DNA of 64,000 nt from Marinomonas mediterranea MMB-1 (lineage in GTDB: Bacteria > Pseudomonadota > Gammaproteobacteria > Pseudomonadales > Marinomonadaceae), in the NCBI RefSeq assembly GCF_000192865.1, contig NC_015276.1, positions 1,364,001 through 1,428,000 of the forward strand, in the 5' to 3' direction. Below are positions 35,456 to 42,801 of this stretch, piece after piece. The position numbers and the translations under genes are program-made. How positions within the stretch are numbered: position 1 is the first letter of the stretch; each line of letters begins with the position of its first letter. The notes under the pieces are model-generated. The model was not told the DNA's origin. It saw nothing but the letters and a program-made list of their open reading frames with translations, and did not search any database.

Positions 35456-37306
35456 TTAAAGTAAGTTATTTTTTCGAAAAAAACGAAAATATGGAGCAAT
35501 AAAACAGATCTGCTTTGCTGTCTCAAAGGTTAGCTTTCTTTCTTTCAAAATTCGTTCGCTGTCGCAATAGTTATTCAAAAGTGCTTCATCTCTCAATACC
35601 TTGTATGCTCTATCGCACAGCTCATCTTTCGAAATCAAAGGAGGCCTAACAATATCCGACTTTTTATGCCATAAAATATCATTAGTGACGTACCCCTCGA
35701 TCGCTTTTCTAAAATGATATCTATTGACCTGCCCGTTAACAATCAGGTGATTTGGCATATTGTAAGCTTGATGAACTAAATCCAAATCAAGAAGTGGAAA
35801 GCGTGCTTCCATTCCGTAAAAACGAGCACTAAGTTCAGTATAAAATAGTCTTTGTTCCAAGTCATTTCTTCGTAACTTACGCTCGTGCAAGCCTTTTAGT
35901 GTTTTTTGGTGATGAAATGAAAGTTGGAGTGTTAACTTTTTTCGTATGTCATATTTATTATAAAGACTTTTTTTAATAAGGCGATATTTTGCTTCTTTTC
36001 GTAAGTGACTCGGTATTGTAGATCCTCTGTAACTTGAATACTGATAGAAAAGAGTAGGAAATTGGTGTTGAAATATTAAGAGTAGATAGTTTTTTACTAA
36101 AGGTCGATTGGAGCTGCGTAAATGCTTATTAATTGCACTAAAATCCCTTTTTTGAAATAAGTCGGACAGAAAATTAAATCCCTGAGATGATGCGCAGTGA
36201 TCACCGCCAAAGCCACTAAGTAAAATTCGTATGCCTTTCTCTTTCATCAGTTTCTTTCGAAGTAGAAAGGATTCTGGGATCGCATATGTGCCCCCTAAGC
36301 ACTTAACGAAGCGATCAAGTTCTTCTTTACCTGCAAAGACGCTTTTTTCTGTCCAAACTGGATTAAGGTTGGTGTGGAGTTTTAGAAAGTTGAGTATTGG
36401 ATTGTGGGCCTTTTGCCACTCTTCGCGATTGGCATCATTGGGACGCTGACATAGATGACTAAATGTATAGATTACTTTGTTTGTAAAGGCTGTGGCCGCT
36501 ATTCCTACTATTCCAGTTGAGTCAAGCCCTTCACTTAACTCTGCTCCGATTTGTTGATCTGTTTTCAATCGCGATATAACAGCGGATTTGAGTGACTTTC
36601 TATATCGATCTAGAATATCCTGATCGTTACCATTTACTAAAGAATCAGAGAAATTCCAGTATGGTTTTACAGTAATAGGTTCACCAAATTTTGCTACTGC
36701 GAAGTGAGAAGGAGGAAGCTTTTCTATTTCTTTGTATAAGGAAGAAGTAGGGTGGTGGTAATTTATACAGATATTGTTAATTAGGTGCTCTTCATCTACT
36801 GAGGGCTCTATCCAGCCTGACGATAAAAATGCGGCGGGTTCATTTGACACCATAACGCCGTATTTCCCTTCGCTGTACAAGGTAGAGCGTACTCCAAAGT
36901 GGTCCGTCGCGAAAAAGACGAGTTGACTTTTTAAATCAACTAGTACAAATGAGAACTCGCCTTTGAATCTATCTAGGCACTGTGTTCCCCATTTTTTATA
37001 AGCTAAATTTATTAAATCGCCATCGCTGATATTGGAACGAGCATTTAATACTTGCACCATCTCATTTCGGTTACTTAGTAAAGCATTCGAAGAAACTATA
37101 ATATTTTTATCATTTGAATATTGGAGGTTATAATTTTCGAAAGGGTTGAGTGGGAGAGAGGCAAGGCCAATGGCAAATTCTCCAGAGCCACCTACATGAT
37201 AACTTTTATATTTAGGCTCCCAATAGTTAGAGGCTGCTAACGTAGCATCAATTGTGCTTGATTCTATTTTTGTATTGGTTGATGAGATATAAAAAAAAGT
37301 ATTCAT
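35456..37306 (-). CDS. Lasso peptide cyclase (C protein, asparagine-synthetase-like)
   Basis: A 616-residue asparagine synthetase homologue that would adenylate the side-chain acid of the core and form the macrolactam ring. Residues about 1-200 are a class II glutaminase-like domain, but residue 2 is Asn, not the catalytic Cys, as expected for lasso cyclases. The ATP-pyrophosphatase loop is ELSEGLDSTG (about residue 255), and an FGGDH motif is near 367. It is first in the leftward operon, divergent from the precursor gene with 95 bases between. Confidence 0.92.
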   Translation of the reverse strand: MNTFFYISSTNTKIESSTIDATLAASNYWEPKYKSYHVGGSGEFAIGLASLPLNPFENYNLQYSNDKNIIVSSNALLSNRNEMVQVLNARSNISDGDLINLAYKKWGTQCLDRFKGEFSFVLVDLKSQLVFFATDHFGVRSTLYSEGKYGVMVSNEPAAFLSSGWIEPSVDEEHLINNICINYHHPTSSLYKEIEKLPPSHFAVAKFGEPITVKPYWNFSDSLVNGNDQDILDRYRKSLKSAVISRLKTDQQIGAELSEGLDSTGIVGIAATAFTNKVIYTFSHLCQRPNDANREEWQKAHNPILNFLKLHTNLNPVWTEKSVFAGKEELDRFVKCLGGTYAIPESFLLRKKLMKEKGIRILLSGFGGDHCASSQGFNFLSDLFQKRDFSAINKHLRSSNRPLVKNYLLLIFQHQFPTLFYQYSSYRGSTIPSHLRKEAKYRLIKKSLYNKYDIRKKLTLQLSFHHQKTLKGLHERKLRRNDLEQRLFYTELSARFYGMEARFPLLDLDLVHQAYNMPNHLIVNGQVNRYHFRKAIEGYVTNDILWHKKSDIVRPPLISKDELCDRAYKVLRDEALLNNYCDSERILKERKLTFETAKQICFIAPYFRFFRKNNLL

Positions 37307-37339
37307 GTTGTCTATTTTATGCTATATGTATGAACTGTT

Positions 37340-37368
37340 TTGATATTAACTTTAGTTAGTTTTAGTAT
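37340..37368 (+). promoter_or_regulatory. Probable sigma-70 promoter of lasso precursor operon
   Basis: TTGATA (37340-37345) and TAGTAT (37363-37368) are separated by exactly 17 bases and lie about 34 bases upstream of the precursor ATG. The 95-base divergent gap must also hold a leftward promoter, for which I see no clear hexamer pair. Confidence 0.5.
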
Positions 37369-37401
37369 TTCACACGTCTACATAGGATAAAAGGAAAAAA
37401 T

Positions 37402-37575
37402 ATGAGCGATATTGATGTTAATACACTGTTAAGTGAAGATAAAAACTCGAAAAAAAGTTTGGGAGATAAGCTCATTTGGGTTGCTCCGGTCTTAGAAGAG
37501 CTTGAGACTGATAAAACGAGATCTGGGGGCGGTACAGCTACTGAAACTCCGTTTAATCCCGGAGTGTCAAGCTAG
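37402..37575 (+). CDS. Lasso peptide precursor (A peptide)
   Basis: A 57-residue ORF with an AAGGAA ribosome site 5-6 bases before the ATG. The leader (about 40 residues) has WVAPVLEELE, matching the YxxP...L leader motif read by the RRE protein (Trp replaces Tyr), and Thr at the conserved -2 position (DKTR). The predicted core is SGGGTATETPFNPGVSS. The Ser1 amine would close on Glu8 to give an 8-residue ring, with tail TPFNPGVSS. The leader-core boundary resembles paeninodin (AGPGTSTPD). The C-terminal Ser fits the adjacent kinase. The core has no Lys, Tyr or Cys. A Gly start (7-residue ring) is less likely because it breaks the Thr -2 rule. Confidence 0.87.
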   Translation: MSDIDVNTLLSEDKNSKKSLGDKLIWVAPVLEELETDKTRSGGGTATETPFNPGVSS

Positions 37576-37581
37576 AAGTCT

Positions 37582-37875
37582 ATGAACAAAGTTGAGAAAA
37601 TAGACTCTTCAGACCGGTGGATTAGGTGTGAGGGTGTTTTAGAGTCTGAATTAAATGACCAGCTGATACTTATGGATATCGAAAAAGGCTTTTATTTTGG
37701 ACTGAGTGGAGTTTCAAAAGTGATATGGGACTGCCTAGAGAGCCCTTCATCTATCTATGATATTTGCTCTCGAATGACAACAATATATGATGTTGACCAT
37801 GTTAAGTGTGAGAATGATGTCGAACGCTTTATAAAAAGTCTAGCGAATAGAAAACTGATTAGGGAAGAGCGTTAA
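37582..37875 (+). CDS. Lasso peptide RRE protein (B1, PqqD-like)
   Basis: A 97-residue PqqD-family protein. These bind the leader peptide and present the precursor to protease B2 and cyclase C. Family features are the N-terminal strands (LNDQLILMDIEKGFYFGL), the GVSKVIWDCLE helix and a C-terminal LIREE. It starts six bases after the precursor stop, so it is co-translated with it. The split of B1 and B2 into separate genes is the common arrangement outside the microcin J25 type. Confidence 0.9.
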   Translation: MNKVEKIDSSDRWIRCEGVLESELNDQLILMDIEKGFYFGLSGVSKVIWDCLESPSSIYDICSRMTTIYDVDHVKCENDVERFIKSLANRKLIREER

Positions 37876-37881
37876 TAGTCA

Positions 37882-38385
37882 ATGAACTTTAATATTTCTA
37901 AATCAGATCTGTCGCCTCTTGGTCTTGCTTTGCGGGTTATGGAGGCTACAGATGTCCCATTTTCTCTCGAGGTGTACAAATCGACACGACTTGAAGAAAT
38001 GGCTCAGGCGGGATGGTCAAAACGTGACATTAATCAGTTTTTAGACCAACAAGCGCATGCGCAACATGCCCACTATACGAAGTATTATCATGATGCAAGC
38101 TATTATATATTGAGTAGTTCTGACGGAGAAGATATCGGTAGACTTTATGTATATGATAATGGTGTTGATATTCGAATTATGGATATCGCTTTATTGTCTA
38201 AATATCGTGGGCAGGGCATAGGTGGGCGACTCATATCCTATTTATTGGAACGCGCAAAAAAAGAAAGTAAAAAAGTTTCAATTCATGTAGAGCAAAATAA
38301 TCCAGCTAAAAATCTTTATATCCGACTTGGGTTTTTGTTTAAAGAGCAGGTCAATGGAGTTTATCAGCTTTTTGAAAAAGACTGA
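37882..38385 (+). CDS. GNAT N-acetyltransferase linked to lasso/collar locus
   Basis: A 167-residue GNAT protein. The acetyl-CoA loop is YRGQGIGGRLISYLL (about residues 113-127) and the C-terminal segment is NPAKNLYIRLGF. The N-terminal half has LEVYKSTRLEEMAQAGWS and a His/Gln-rich QQAHAQHAHYTKYYHDA. It is the third gene of the rightward precursor operon (6-base gap after B1). It might tailor the peptide, but the ring blocks the N-terminus and the core has no Lys. It might instead belong with the tail-collar proteins further right. The substrate is open. Confidence 0.85.
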   Translation: MNFNISKSDLSPLGLALRVMEATDVPFSLEVYKSTRLEEMAQAGWSKRDINQFLDQQAHAQHAHYTKYYHDASYYILSSSDGEDIGRLYVYDNGVDIRIMDIALLSKYRGQGIGGRLISYLLERAKKESKKVSIHVEQNNPAKNLYIRLGFLFKEQVNGVYQLFEKD

Positions 38386-38399
38386 TAGTTAGTTTTAGT

Positions 38400-38535
38400 T
38401 AAGCTCTCTTTATTATTTGTTAAGTGTCGCACTTCGGACTTGAATTCAGGCTCAACATTAGAAAGGGAAACTTACGTCGAATAAAAGAGAGTTATCTCCA
38501 CGCTGGACCAGTGGCTTTGCTTGCGCTTTCCTTAG
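38400..38535 (-). repeat. Dispersed repeat, copy E (diverged)
   Basis: Aligns over its length with the copy at 55081-55233 in the same orientation. The shared blocks are TAAGCTCTCTTTA then TTTGTTAA, later CTCAA.ATT, then GAATAAA.....GTTATC.CCACGCTG and CCAGTGG, ending CCTTAG in place of CCCTAG. It lies in the 300-base gap between the GNAT and the collar genes. Confidence 0.6.
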
Positions 38536-38593
38536 TCTTGGGTGTTATGCTATTAAATTTTTTATGATTTGGATCTCCTCTCTCTATCAGGAT

Positions 38594-38636
38594 AATGTCA
38601 TTCATATATAGGTACTTTTGATACATGAATGACATT
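38594..38636. repeat. 12-bp inverted repeat between convergent operons
   Basis: AATGTCATTCAT (38594-38605) pairs perfectly with ATGAATGACATT (38625-38636), loop 19 bases. It lies between the rightward precursor operon and the leftward collar genes, where a bidirectional terminator is expected, but no T-tract follows. Confidence 0.5.
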
Positions 38637-38688
38637 TGATCATGATCCCTTCAATCATGAGATATACATCTATTAGCTGAATTTGTTG

Positions 38689-39231
38689 CTAGTTTCGGGA
38701 GGGGTAAGTTCCTTCTGAGCAAATACAAAAGTTTACCGCTAGGTATGGTTGTCTGTTTTCATGTGGCTGTGAGCTACCGCTCGATTGTAATGTGCGGATA
38801 TCCATCCTCGTATCTGGCGTGACAGACGCGTCGTTTATGAACTCTTTCGCTGAAATCTGATTGGCTAAAATTCTATCGGACGTAGGGGAGTCGGAGTCGC
38901 CGGGAGGTTGATATGCATAGACATCATGAGTGTGCTTCGGAAGTTCTTTTTCGAGAAGATGCATTGCTGACGCCCCTTCTCTTCGTCCTAATATGTGGGT
39001 ATTAAGTCCTGGGCCAGTACTACTAAAGCCGCCAACATGAAGAGGCGCTCTTCCTGTGAGGTTAGGTAAGGCAAATGAAACTCGTCCGTCTCCACCGTAG
39101 TAGTCCCCTATTATCGAATATAAGGTTGTGTCTTGGTTGATAGCGATAAGGTTGCCTAAGCAGGCGTACCATCCGCGCGGAGCAAAGCTAAACCCCAATG
39201 CTCGTATTTCACCAATAAATGCTTCTGCCAT
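38689..39231 (-). CDS. Phage-tail-collar domain protein, copy 3
   Basis: A 180-residue protein of the tail-collar (microcystin-dependent protein, MdpB-like) family. It starts AEAFIGEIRALGFSFAPRGWYACLGN and has YGGDGRVSFALPNLTGRAPLH, the LxxxxPKHTHD segment and the closing QPYLAVNFCICSEGTYPSRN, all typical. It is the last of three tandem relatives. It is more diverged than the other two in the first third (CLGNLIAI for the usual CNG or CEG start). An AAAAGGAG site precedes the ATG. The family is found both in phage tails and in chromosomal operons of unknown role. Confidence 0.9.
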   Translation of the reverse strand: MAEAFIGEIRALGFSFAPRGWYACLGNLIAINQDTTLYSIIGDYYGGDGRVSFALPNLTGRAPLHVGGFSSTGPGLNTHILGRREGASAMHLLEKELPKHTHDVYAYQPPGDSDSPTSDRILANQISAKEFINDASVTPDTRMDIRTLQSSGSSQPHENRQPYLAVNFCICSEGTYPSRN

Positions 39232-39243
39232 AACAAGCTCCTT

Positions 39244-39777
39244 TTAATTTCTGCTTGGGTAAATGCCTTTTAAGGCAATAATGAAGTTAATGCTTTGATA
39301 AGGCATCATGTTTGGATGTGCTTCGCCATTACCTGCCGTGTCAACGACGCGACTATCAAACGCTGTATAGGGGTCGCCAAATTCATGATAGAACCCGAAA
39401 GGGGTTCCGCTGCTATCTGGCGATGCTGTCACGCTATTTGCAGGGGATGGAGAAGTTGGCGGGTTGGTAGACGCTTGCATAGGATGGTTGTGTGAAGGCA
39501 TTTCACTAATGTTTAGTTCCACACTCTCTACTCCGTAACGTTGCCCATTTATTCTAGGTGTCAAGCTGGGGCCATGACCGCTGCCAACTGGAACCCGACC
39601 TCTCATTTCGGGCAGACCAAAAGTTGATCTACCATCGCCACCATGAGTAGAGCCAATAAGACTAAAAAGACTTGGATTTTCGTTGACGCCTAAAACGGCT
39701 CCGTTACAAAAAGCCCAATCGCGAGGAGCAAATGTGCCGGCAAACATTCTGATTTCACCTATAAAACCTTGTGCCAT
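39244..39777 (-). CDS. Phage-tail-collar domain protein, copy 2
   Basis: A 177-residue tail-collar protein: AQGFIGEIRMFAGTFAPRDW, THGGDGRSTFGLPEMRGRVP, MPSHNHPMQAST, then MMPYQSINFIIALKGIYPSRN. The open frame runs back to 39897, but the ATG at 39777 has AGGAGA upstream and gives the family's N-terminus, so it was chosen. It is 12 bases from copy 3 and 17 from copy 1, so the three form one operon. Such proteins form trimeric fibre-like structures, but no other tail, sheath or baseplate gene is in the window. Confidence 0.92.
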   Translation of the reverse strand: MAQGFIGEIRMFAGTFAPRDWAFCNGAVLGVNENPSLFSLIGSTHGGDGRSTFGLPEMRGRVPVGSGHGPSLTPRINGQRYGVESVELNISEMPSHNHPMQASTNPPTSPSPANSVTASPDSSGTPFGFYHEFGDPYTAFDSRVVDTAGNGEAHPNMMPYQSINFIIALKGIYPSRN

Positions 39778-39794
39778 AATGTTGTCTCCTAGGT

Positions 39795-40343
39795 TTAGTT
39801 TCTTGAAGGATAAATACCATCTAGTGCAATACAAAACACTGTAACGGCACTGGGTTGCGTATTTGGATGTGCTTGCCCACCGCCTTCGTAGGAGCAAGAT
39901 GTATCTGACATAGTGACTAAATTATTGGCGTTACTGTATAGATCGAAGTCCGTACCCGTATGGTCAGTTGCTTTCCCCATCATTCCATTGATGAGAGCTG
40001 GGTTTGTCGAAGGGTCATTGGATGCGTAGAAATCATGTGTATGTGATGGCATATTTAAAGGGGTTAATGTAACAAACTCTTGACCGCCTTTACTTCCCAT
40101 CGAATAATCAGTTGCTACTCCTGTTGACGGTTCCACATAGTCTCCGGCGCCAATTGGAGTGCGGCCCCTGAGATCGGGTAAGTTATAAGTCGTCTGACCA
40201 TTACCGCCATAAGTTGTGTGGATCAGTGAAAAGAGAGCGGCATTTTGCGAAATAAGCATTTCTTGCCCTTCGCATTTTGACCAGTTGACTGGAGGCCAGT
40301 CAAAACCAAACATTTTGATTTCTCCTATAAATGGATCTGACAT
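39795..40343 (-). CDS. Phage-tail-collar domain protein, copy 1
   Basis: A 182-residue tail-collar protein: SDPFIGEIKMFGFDWPPVNW, TYGGNGQTTYNLPDLRGRTP, MPSHTHDFYASND, and the conserved QPSAVTVFCIALDGIYPSRN. It lies between the DUF6916-like gene and copy 2 with gaps of 12 and 17 bases. All three copies share the closing GIYPSRN or TYPSRN, so they are clear paralogues, but they have diverged enough that duplication was not recent. Confidence 0.92.
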   Translation of the reverse strand: MSDPFIGEIKMFGFDWPPVNWSKCEGQEMLISQNAALFSLIHTTYGGNGQTTYNLPDLRGRTPIGAGDYVEPSTGVATDYSMGSKGGQEFVTLTPLNMPSHTHDFYASNDPSTNPALINGMMGKATDHTGTDFDLYSNANNLVTMSDTSCSYEGGGQAHPNTQPSAVTVFCIALDGIYPSRN

Positions 40344-40355
40344 GATTTTTTCCTA

Positions 40356-40667
40356 TTAATTCTCAGTTTTGAATGATATTGATACGTTATAGTTAAAAAT
40401 GTCTGCACTCGGCCCTCCCGGAACGATAAACAGGCTTACCTCGTTTAGTTCACTGTTCTCAAGAGTCCATTGACCTTGGTTAAGGTAATAGTCTTTTACA
40501 GGGGTAGTAAAAACCATGCTATAAGCGGAGAACCCTCCACCTATTTCTTTTAGTTCAGTCACTTCCGAAAGGGTCATTTCTTCGGGGGGCTTTTCATCAT
40601 CTAACTTAACTGTGAAAGTTTGGTTGATCTGAGATTTAAACTGTTCGTGTGTGGGAAGTCCTTGCAT
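40356..40667 (-). CDS. DUF6916-like protein
   Basis: A 103-residue protein of about the size and pattern of DUF6916 (FSAYSMVFTTPVKDYYLNQG, then LFIVPGGPSADIFNYNVSISF), a small domain that I recall being encoded beside tail-collar genes. The open frame begins at 40754, but the ATG at 40667 has AGAGG seven bases upstream and gives the family N-terminus (QGLPTHEQFKSQINQTFTV). It is first in the leftward collar operon. The function is unknown, and the family name is from memory of the pattern. Confidence 0.7.
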   Translation of the reverse strand: MQGLPTHEQFKSQINQTFTVKLDDEKPPEEMTLSEVTELKEIGGGFSAYSMVFTTPVKDYYLNQGQWTLENSELNEVSLFIVPGGPSADIFNYNVSISFKTEN

Positions 40668-41303
40668 TACTAGCCTCTTGCTTGAATGATCAATTAAAAT
40701 TGTTCCATTGGTAAGCTTTCTGCCCTGCTTACACTTTTTAATACTGTAGTTCACTTTTTAAAGTGAGCCAAGATTTCAATTATCATTTTTTAAAAAAATA
40801 TTTAAAATGATAATCAATATTAAATGGTGTTGACTTATTCTATTGGTAGCTGACTATGTACTTTAATAATTTATAGGTTTCTTCTCTTCTTGGTTACAAT
40901 TAATTACATTTTTTCACTTAAAAAAAGTTAGATTTAAGGTTTTATTTTAAATGCATGATAAATAAGGTTTTTATTTTGTTTTTGTCAAAATTTTACCGTT
41001 TGAATATCATTCTTTATCGCTGTACCGAAAAACTCTTGTGATGATAAAGGTTAATATAAGTTTGAACTATGAATCTCGTATTGATTTATTCATTATTCAG
41101 TGTATTTCATTGTAGAAAGTACTTTTTTAATATTATTTTAAAATGTATGGTTTTCATAGAAACTTCCACTCAGATCTTAAGTTATAGTTATAGGTGGTTA
41201 TTAATTGTGTGTAAATTACACCTTGTTACACTAAATGAAATTATCACTGTAGGCTTTGTTAAATTGAGGCCGTGCTGGAATACGATTAGGGGATTTGGCC
41301 TAG
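40668..41303. other. AT-rich region upstream of collar operon
   Basis: About 635 bases of very AT-rich DNA with long A and T runs. One 93-codon frame (41069-41350) runs into the IS end and has no family features, so it is not called. The region must hold the promoter of the leftward DUF6916-collar operon. Its composition, unlike the housekeeping block, fits foreign DNA or a silenced (xenogeneic) locus. Confidence 0.5.
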
Positions 41304-42444
41304 GAAACCTGCGAATAAGTCGGCAACATGAGACAATCTCACCGACTTAAGCCGACTAAGATTCCTAATCAACCATGAACCAACTCTCCTTCGCAGATAC
41401 CGAATTCACCAGTAAACGCCGTAAAACCCGCAAAGAGCTTTTTCTGGGTCGAATGGGTGAGTTGATTCCATGGCAAAAACTCGAAGCTCAAATAGTGCCC
41501 TTTTACCCGAAAGCAGGTAACGGGCGACGTCCTTACCCGCTTGCGACCATGTTACGCATTCACTTTATGCAAAACTGGTACAACATGAGTGATCCCGCGA
41601 TGGAAGATGCTCGGTATGAGATAACCTCTATGCGTTTATTTTCAGGATTGTCTTTAGAGGGTGCCATTCCTGATCACACAACCATCATGAACTTCCGCCA
41701 TTTGCTTGAGAAGCATAAGATTGGTCGTAAGCTCTTTAAAGAAGTGAATAAATGGTTGTCTGATTCAGGAATCCATTTCAAGGAAGGAACCATCGTTGAC
41801 GCGACGATTATTGAAGCTGCAAGCTCAACCAAAAATAAATCGAATGCGCGTGATCCTGAAATGCATCAAACCAAAAAGGGAAATCAATGGTTCTTTGGAT
41901 TAAAAGCACATATTGGTGTCGATGCAAAACGAGGCTTAGTGCATAGCTTTACTACTACACCCGCCAATGATCGTGATCTAAACCAAATCCATGAGCTCAT
42001 ACATGGCGACGAGTCATTTGTGTCGGCCGACTCAGGCTACCGTGGTGTAGAAAAACGAGAGGAAACTAAAGGAAAGAAGCTGGATTGGTTGATTGCTGAA
42101 ATGCCCAGTAAGATACGTGCTTGGAAGAAACGTCCTCGTATAAATAAGAACCCCATCCGAACAGAGTATTTAAAGGCCAGTATCAGAGCCAAAGTCGAGC
42201 ACCCGTTTAGAATACTAAAATGCCAGTTTGGCTTCCGAAAAGTCGTCTACAAAGGCTTGTCGAAGAATGACAACAAGCTTGCCGTCTTGATACGATCTGC
42301 ACGGGGTTAGTCCGTCTAGCGTCCCAAACAATGGGAGTAACAATCCCAAAATGGCGTTAAAAGCGCTCAAAATTTATGTTTATAGAGCGCAAATGCAAAA
42401 CTTCAACGCTGAGCGACCAATAGACTGAGTTATTCGCAGGTTCC
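41304..42444 (+). mobile_element. IS5-family insertion sequence
   Basis: A 1141-base element with inverted ends: left GAAACCTGCGAATAA (from 41304), and right, read inverted, GGAACCTGCGAATAA (to 42444), with one mismatch. CTAG is duplicated directly outside both ends (41300-41303 and 42445-42448), the 4-bp target duplication typical of the IS5 group. It carries one transposase gene. The right-hand target is the first four bases of a dispersed repeat (copy B). Confidence 0.92.
41375..42310 (+). CDS. IS5-family transposase
   Basis: A 311-residue DDE transposase. N-terminal SFADTEFTSKRRKTRKELFL and the DUF772-type region (AMEDARYEITSMRLFSGL) are followed by the catalytic core. The acidic triad is visible as TIVDATIIEA (Asp), SADSGYRG (Asp) and KVEHPFR (Glu). 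The C-terminus ends abruptly as NDNKLAVLIRSARG, where relatives usually continue with a hydrophobic ALANL-type tail. A short 3' deletion or frameshift is possible, and activity is uncertain. Confidence 0.92.
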   Translation: MNQLSFADTEFTSKRRKTRKELFLGRMGELIPWQKLEAQIVPFYPKAGNGRRPYPLATMLRIHFMQNWYNMSDPAMEDARYEITSMRLFSGLSLEGAIPDHTTIMNFRHLLEKHKIGRKLFKEVNKWLSDSGIHFKEGTIVDATIIEAASSTKNKSNARDPEMHQTKKGNQWFFGLKAHIGVDAKRGLVHSFTTTPANDRDLNQIHELIHGDESFVSADSGYRGVEKREETKGKKLDWLIAEMPSKIRAWKKRPRINKNPIRTEYLKASIRAKVEHPFRILKCQFGFRKVVYKGLSKNDNKLAVLIRSARG

Positions 42445-42595
42445 CTAGGGAAGGTGTGAACAAGTCCACTGATTTCAGTGTGTGGATAACGTTTCTTTAT
42501 TCGAAGCAAGTGTCGCTGTCCAATATTGCGCATATTGGCAAGAAAGTTAACAAGAACTAAAGAGAGTTTCGCGTACGCTCGGCATAGTAAGAGCC
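42445..42595 (+). repeat. Dispersed repeat, copy B
   Basis: Starts CTAGGGAAGGTGTGAACAAG right at the IS5 target and continues through GTGTGGATAACG, TTCTTTATTC and GTCCAATATTG. The internal hairpin is CCAATAT (42520-42526) with ATATTGG (42532-42538). GTTAACAAGAACTAAAGAGA follows, then the tail GCTCGGCATAGTAAGAGCC. It aligns along its length with copy D read inverted. The remaining DNA to 42801 holds nothing recognised. Confidence 0.75.
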
Positions 42596-42801
42596 ATACG
42601 ACCTAACTAATAAATTTAGTGGGGTTCATGTTCTCATTGCGTTTGGTGCCATTCGGTATATGGCTTTTTTGTTACAAGTTGTGACAAAAAATATTTTCTT
42701 TGGCTTTTCTGGGTGTATCCGTTTTATATCGAATCTTTTATGCTGTTTCGCTTAGGCATGCTTGGGTCACTAATGAGCATTAGAAGGGATGACGAGTAGA
42801 A

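Noticed and set aside
38689..40667. Tail-collar genes as part of a prophage or contractile injection system
   Set aside because: No sheath, tube, baseplate, portal, capsid, integrase or lysis gene is in the window. Only collar proteins and one small protein are present.
41069..41350. Plus-strand 93-codon ORF before the IS
   Set aside because: It runs from AT-rich DNA into the IS end, which shows it is chance. No ribosome site.
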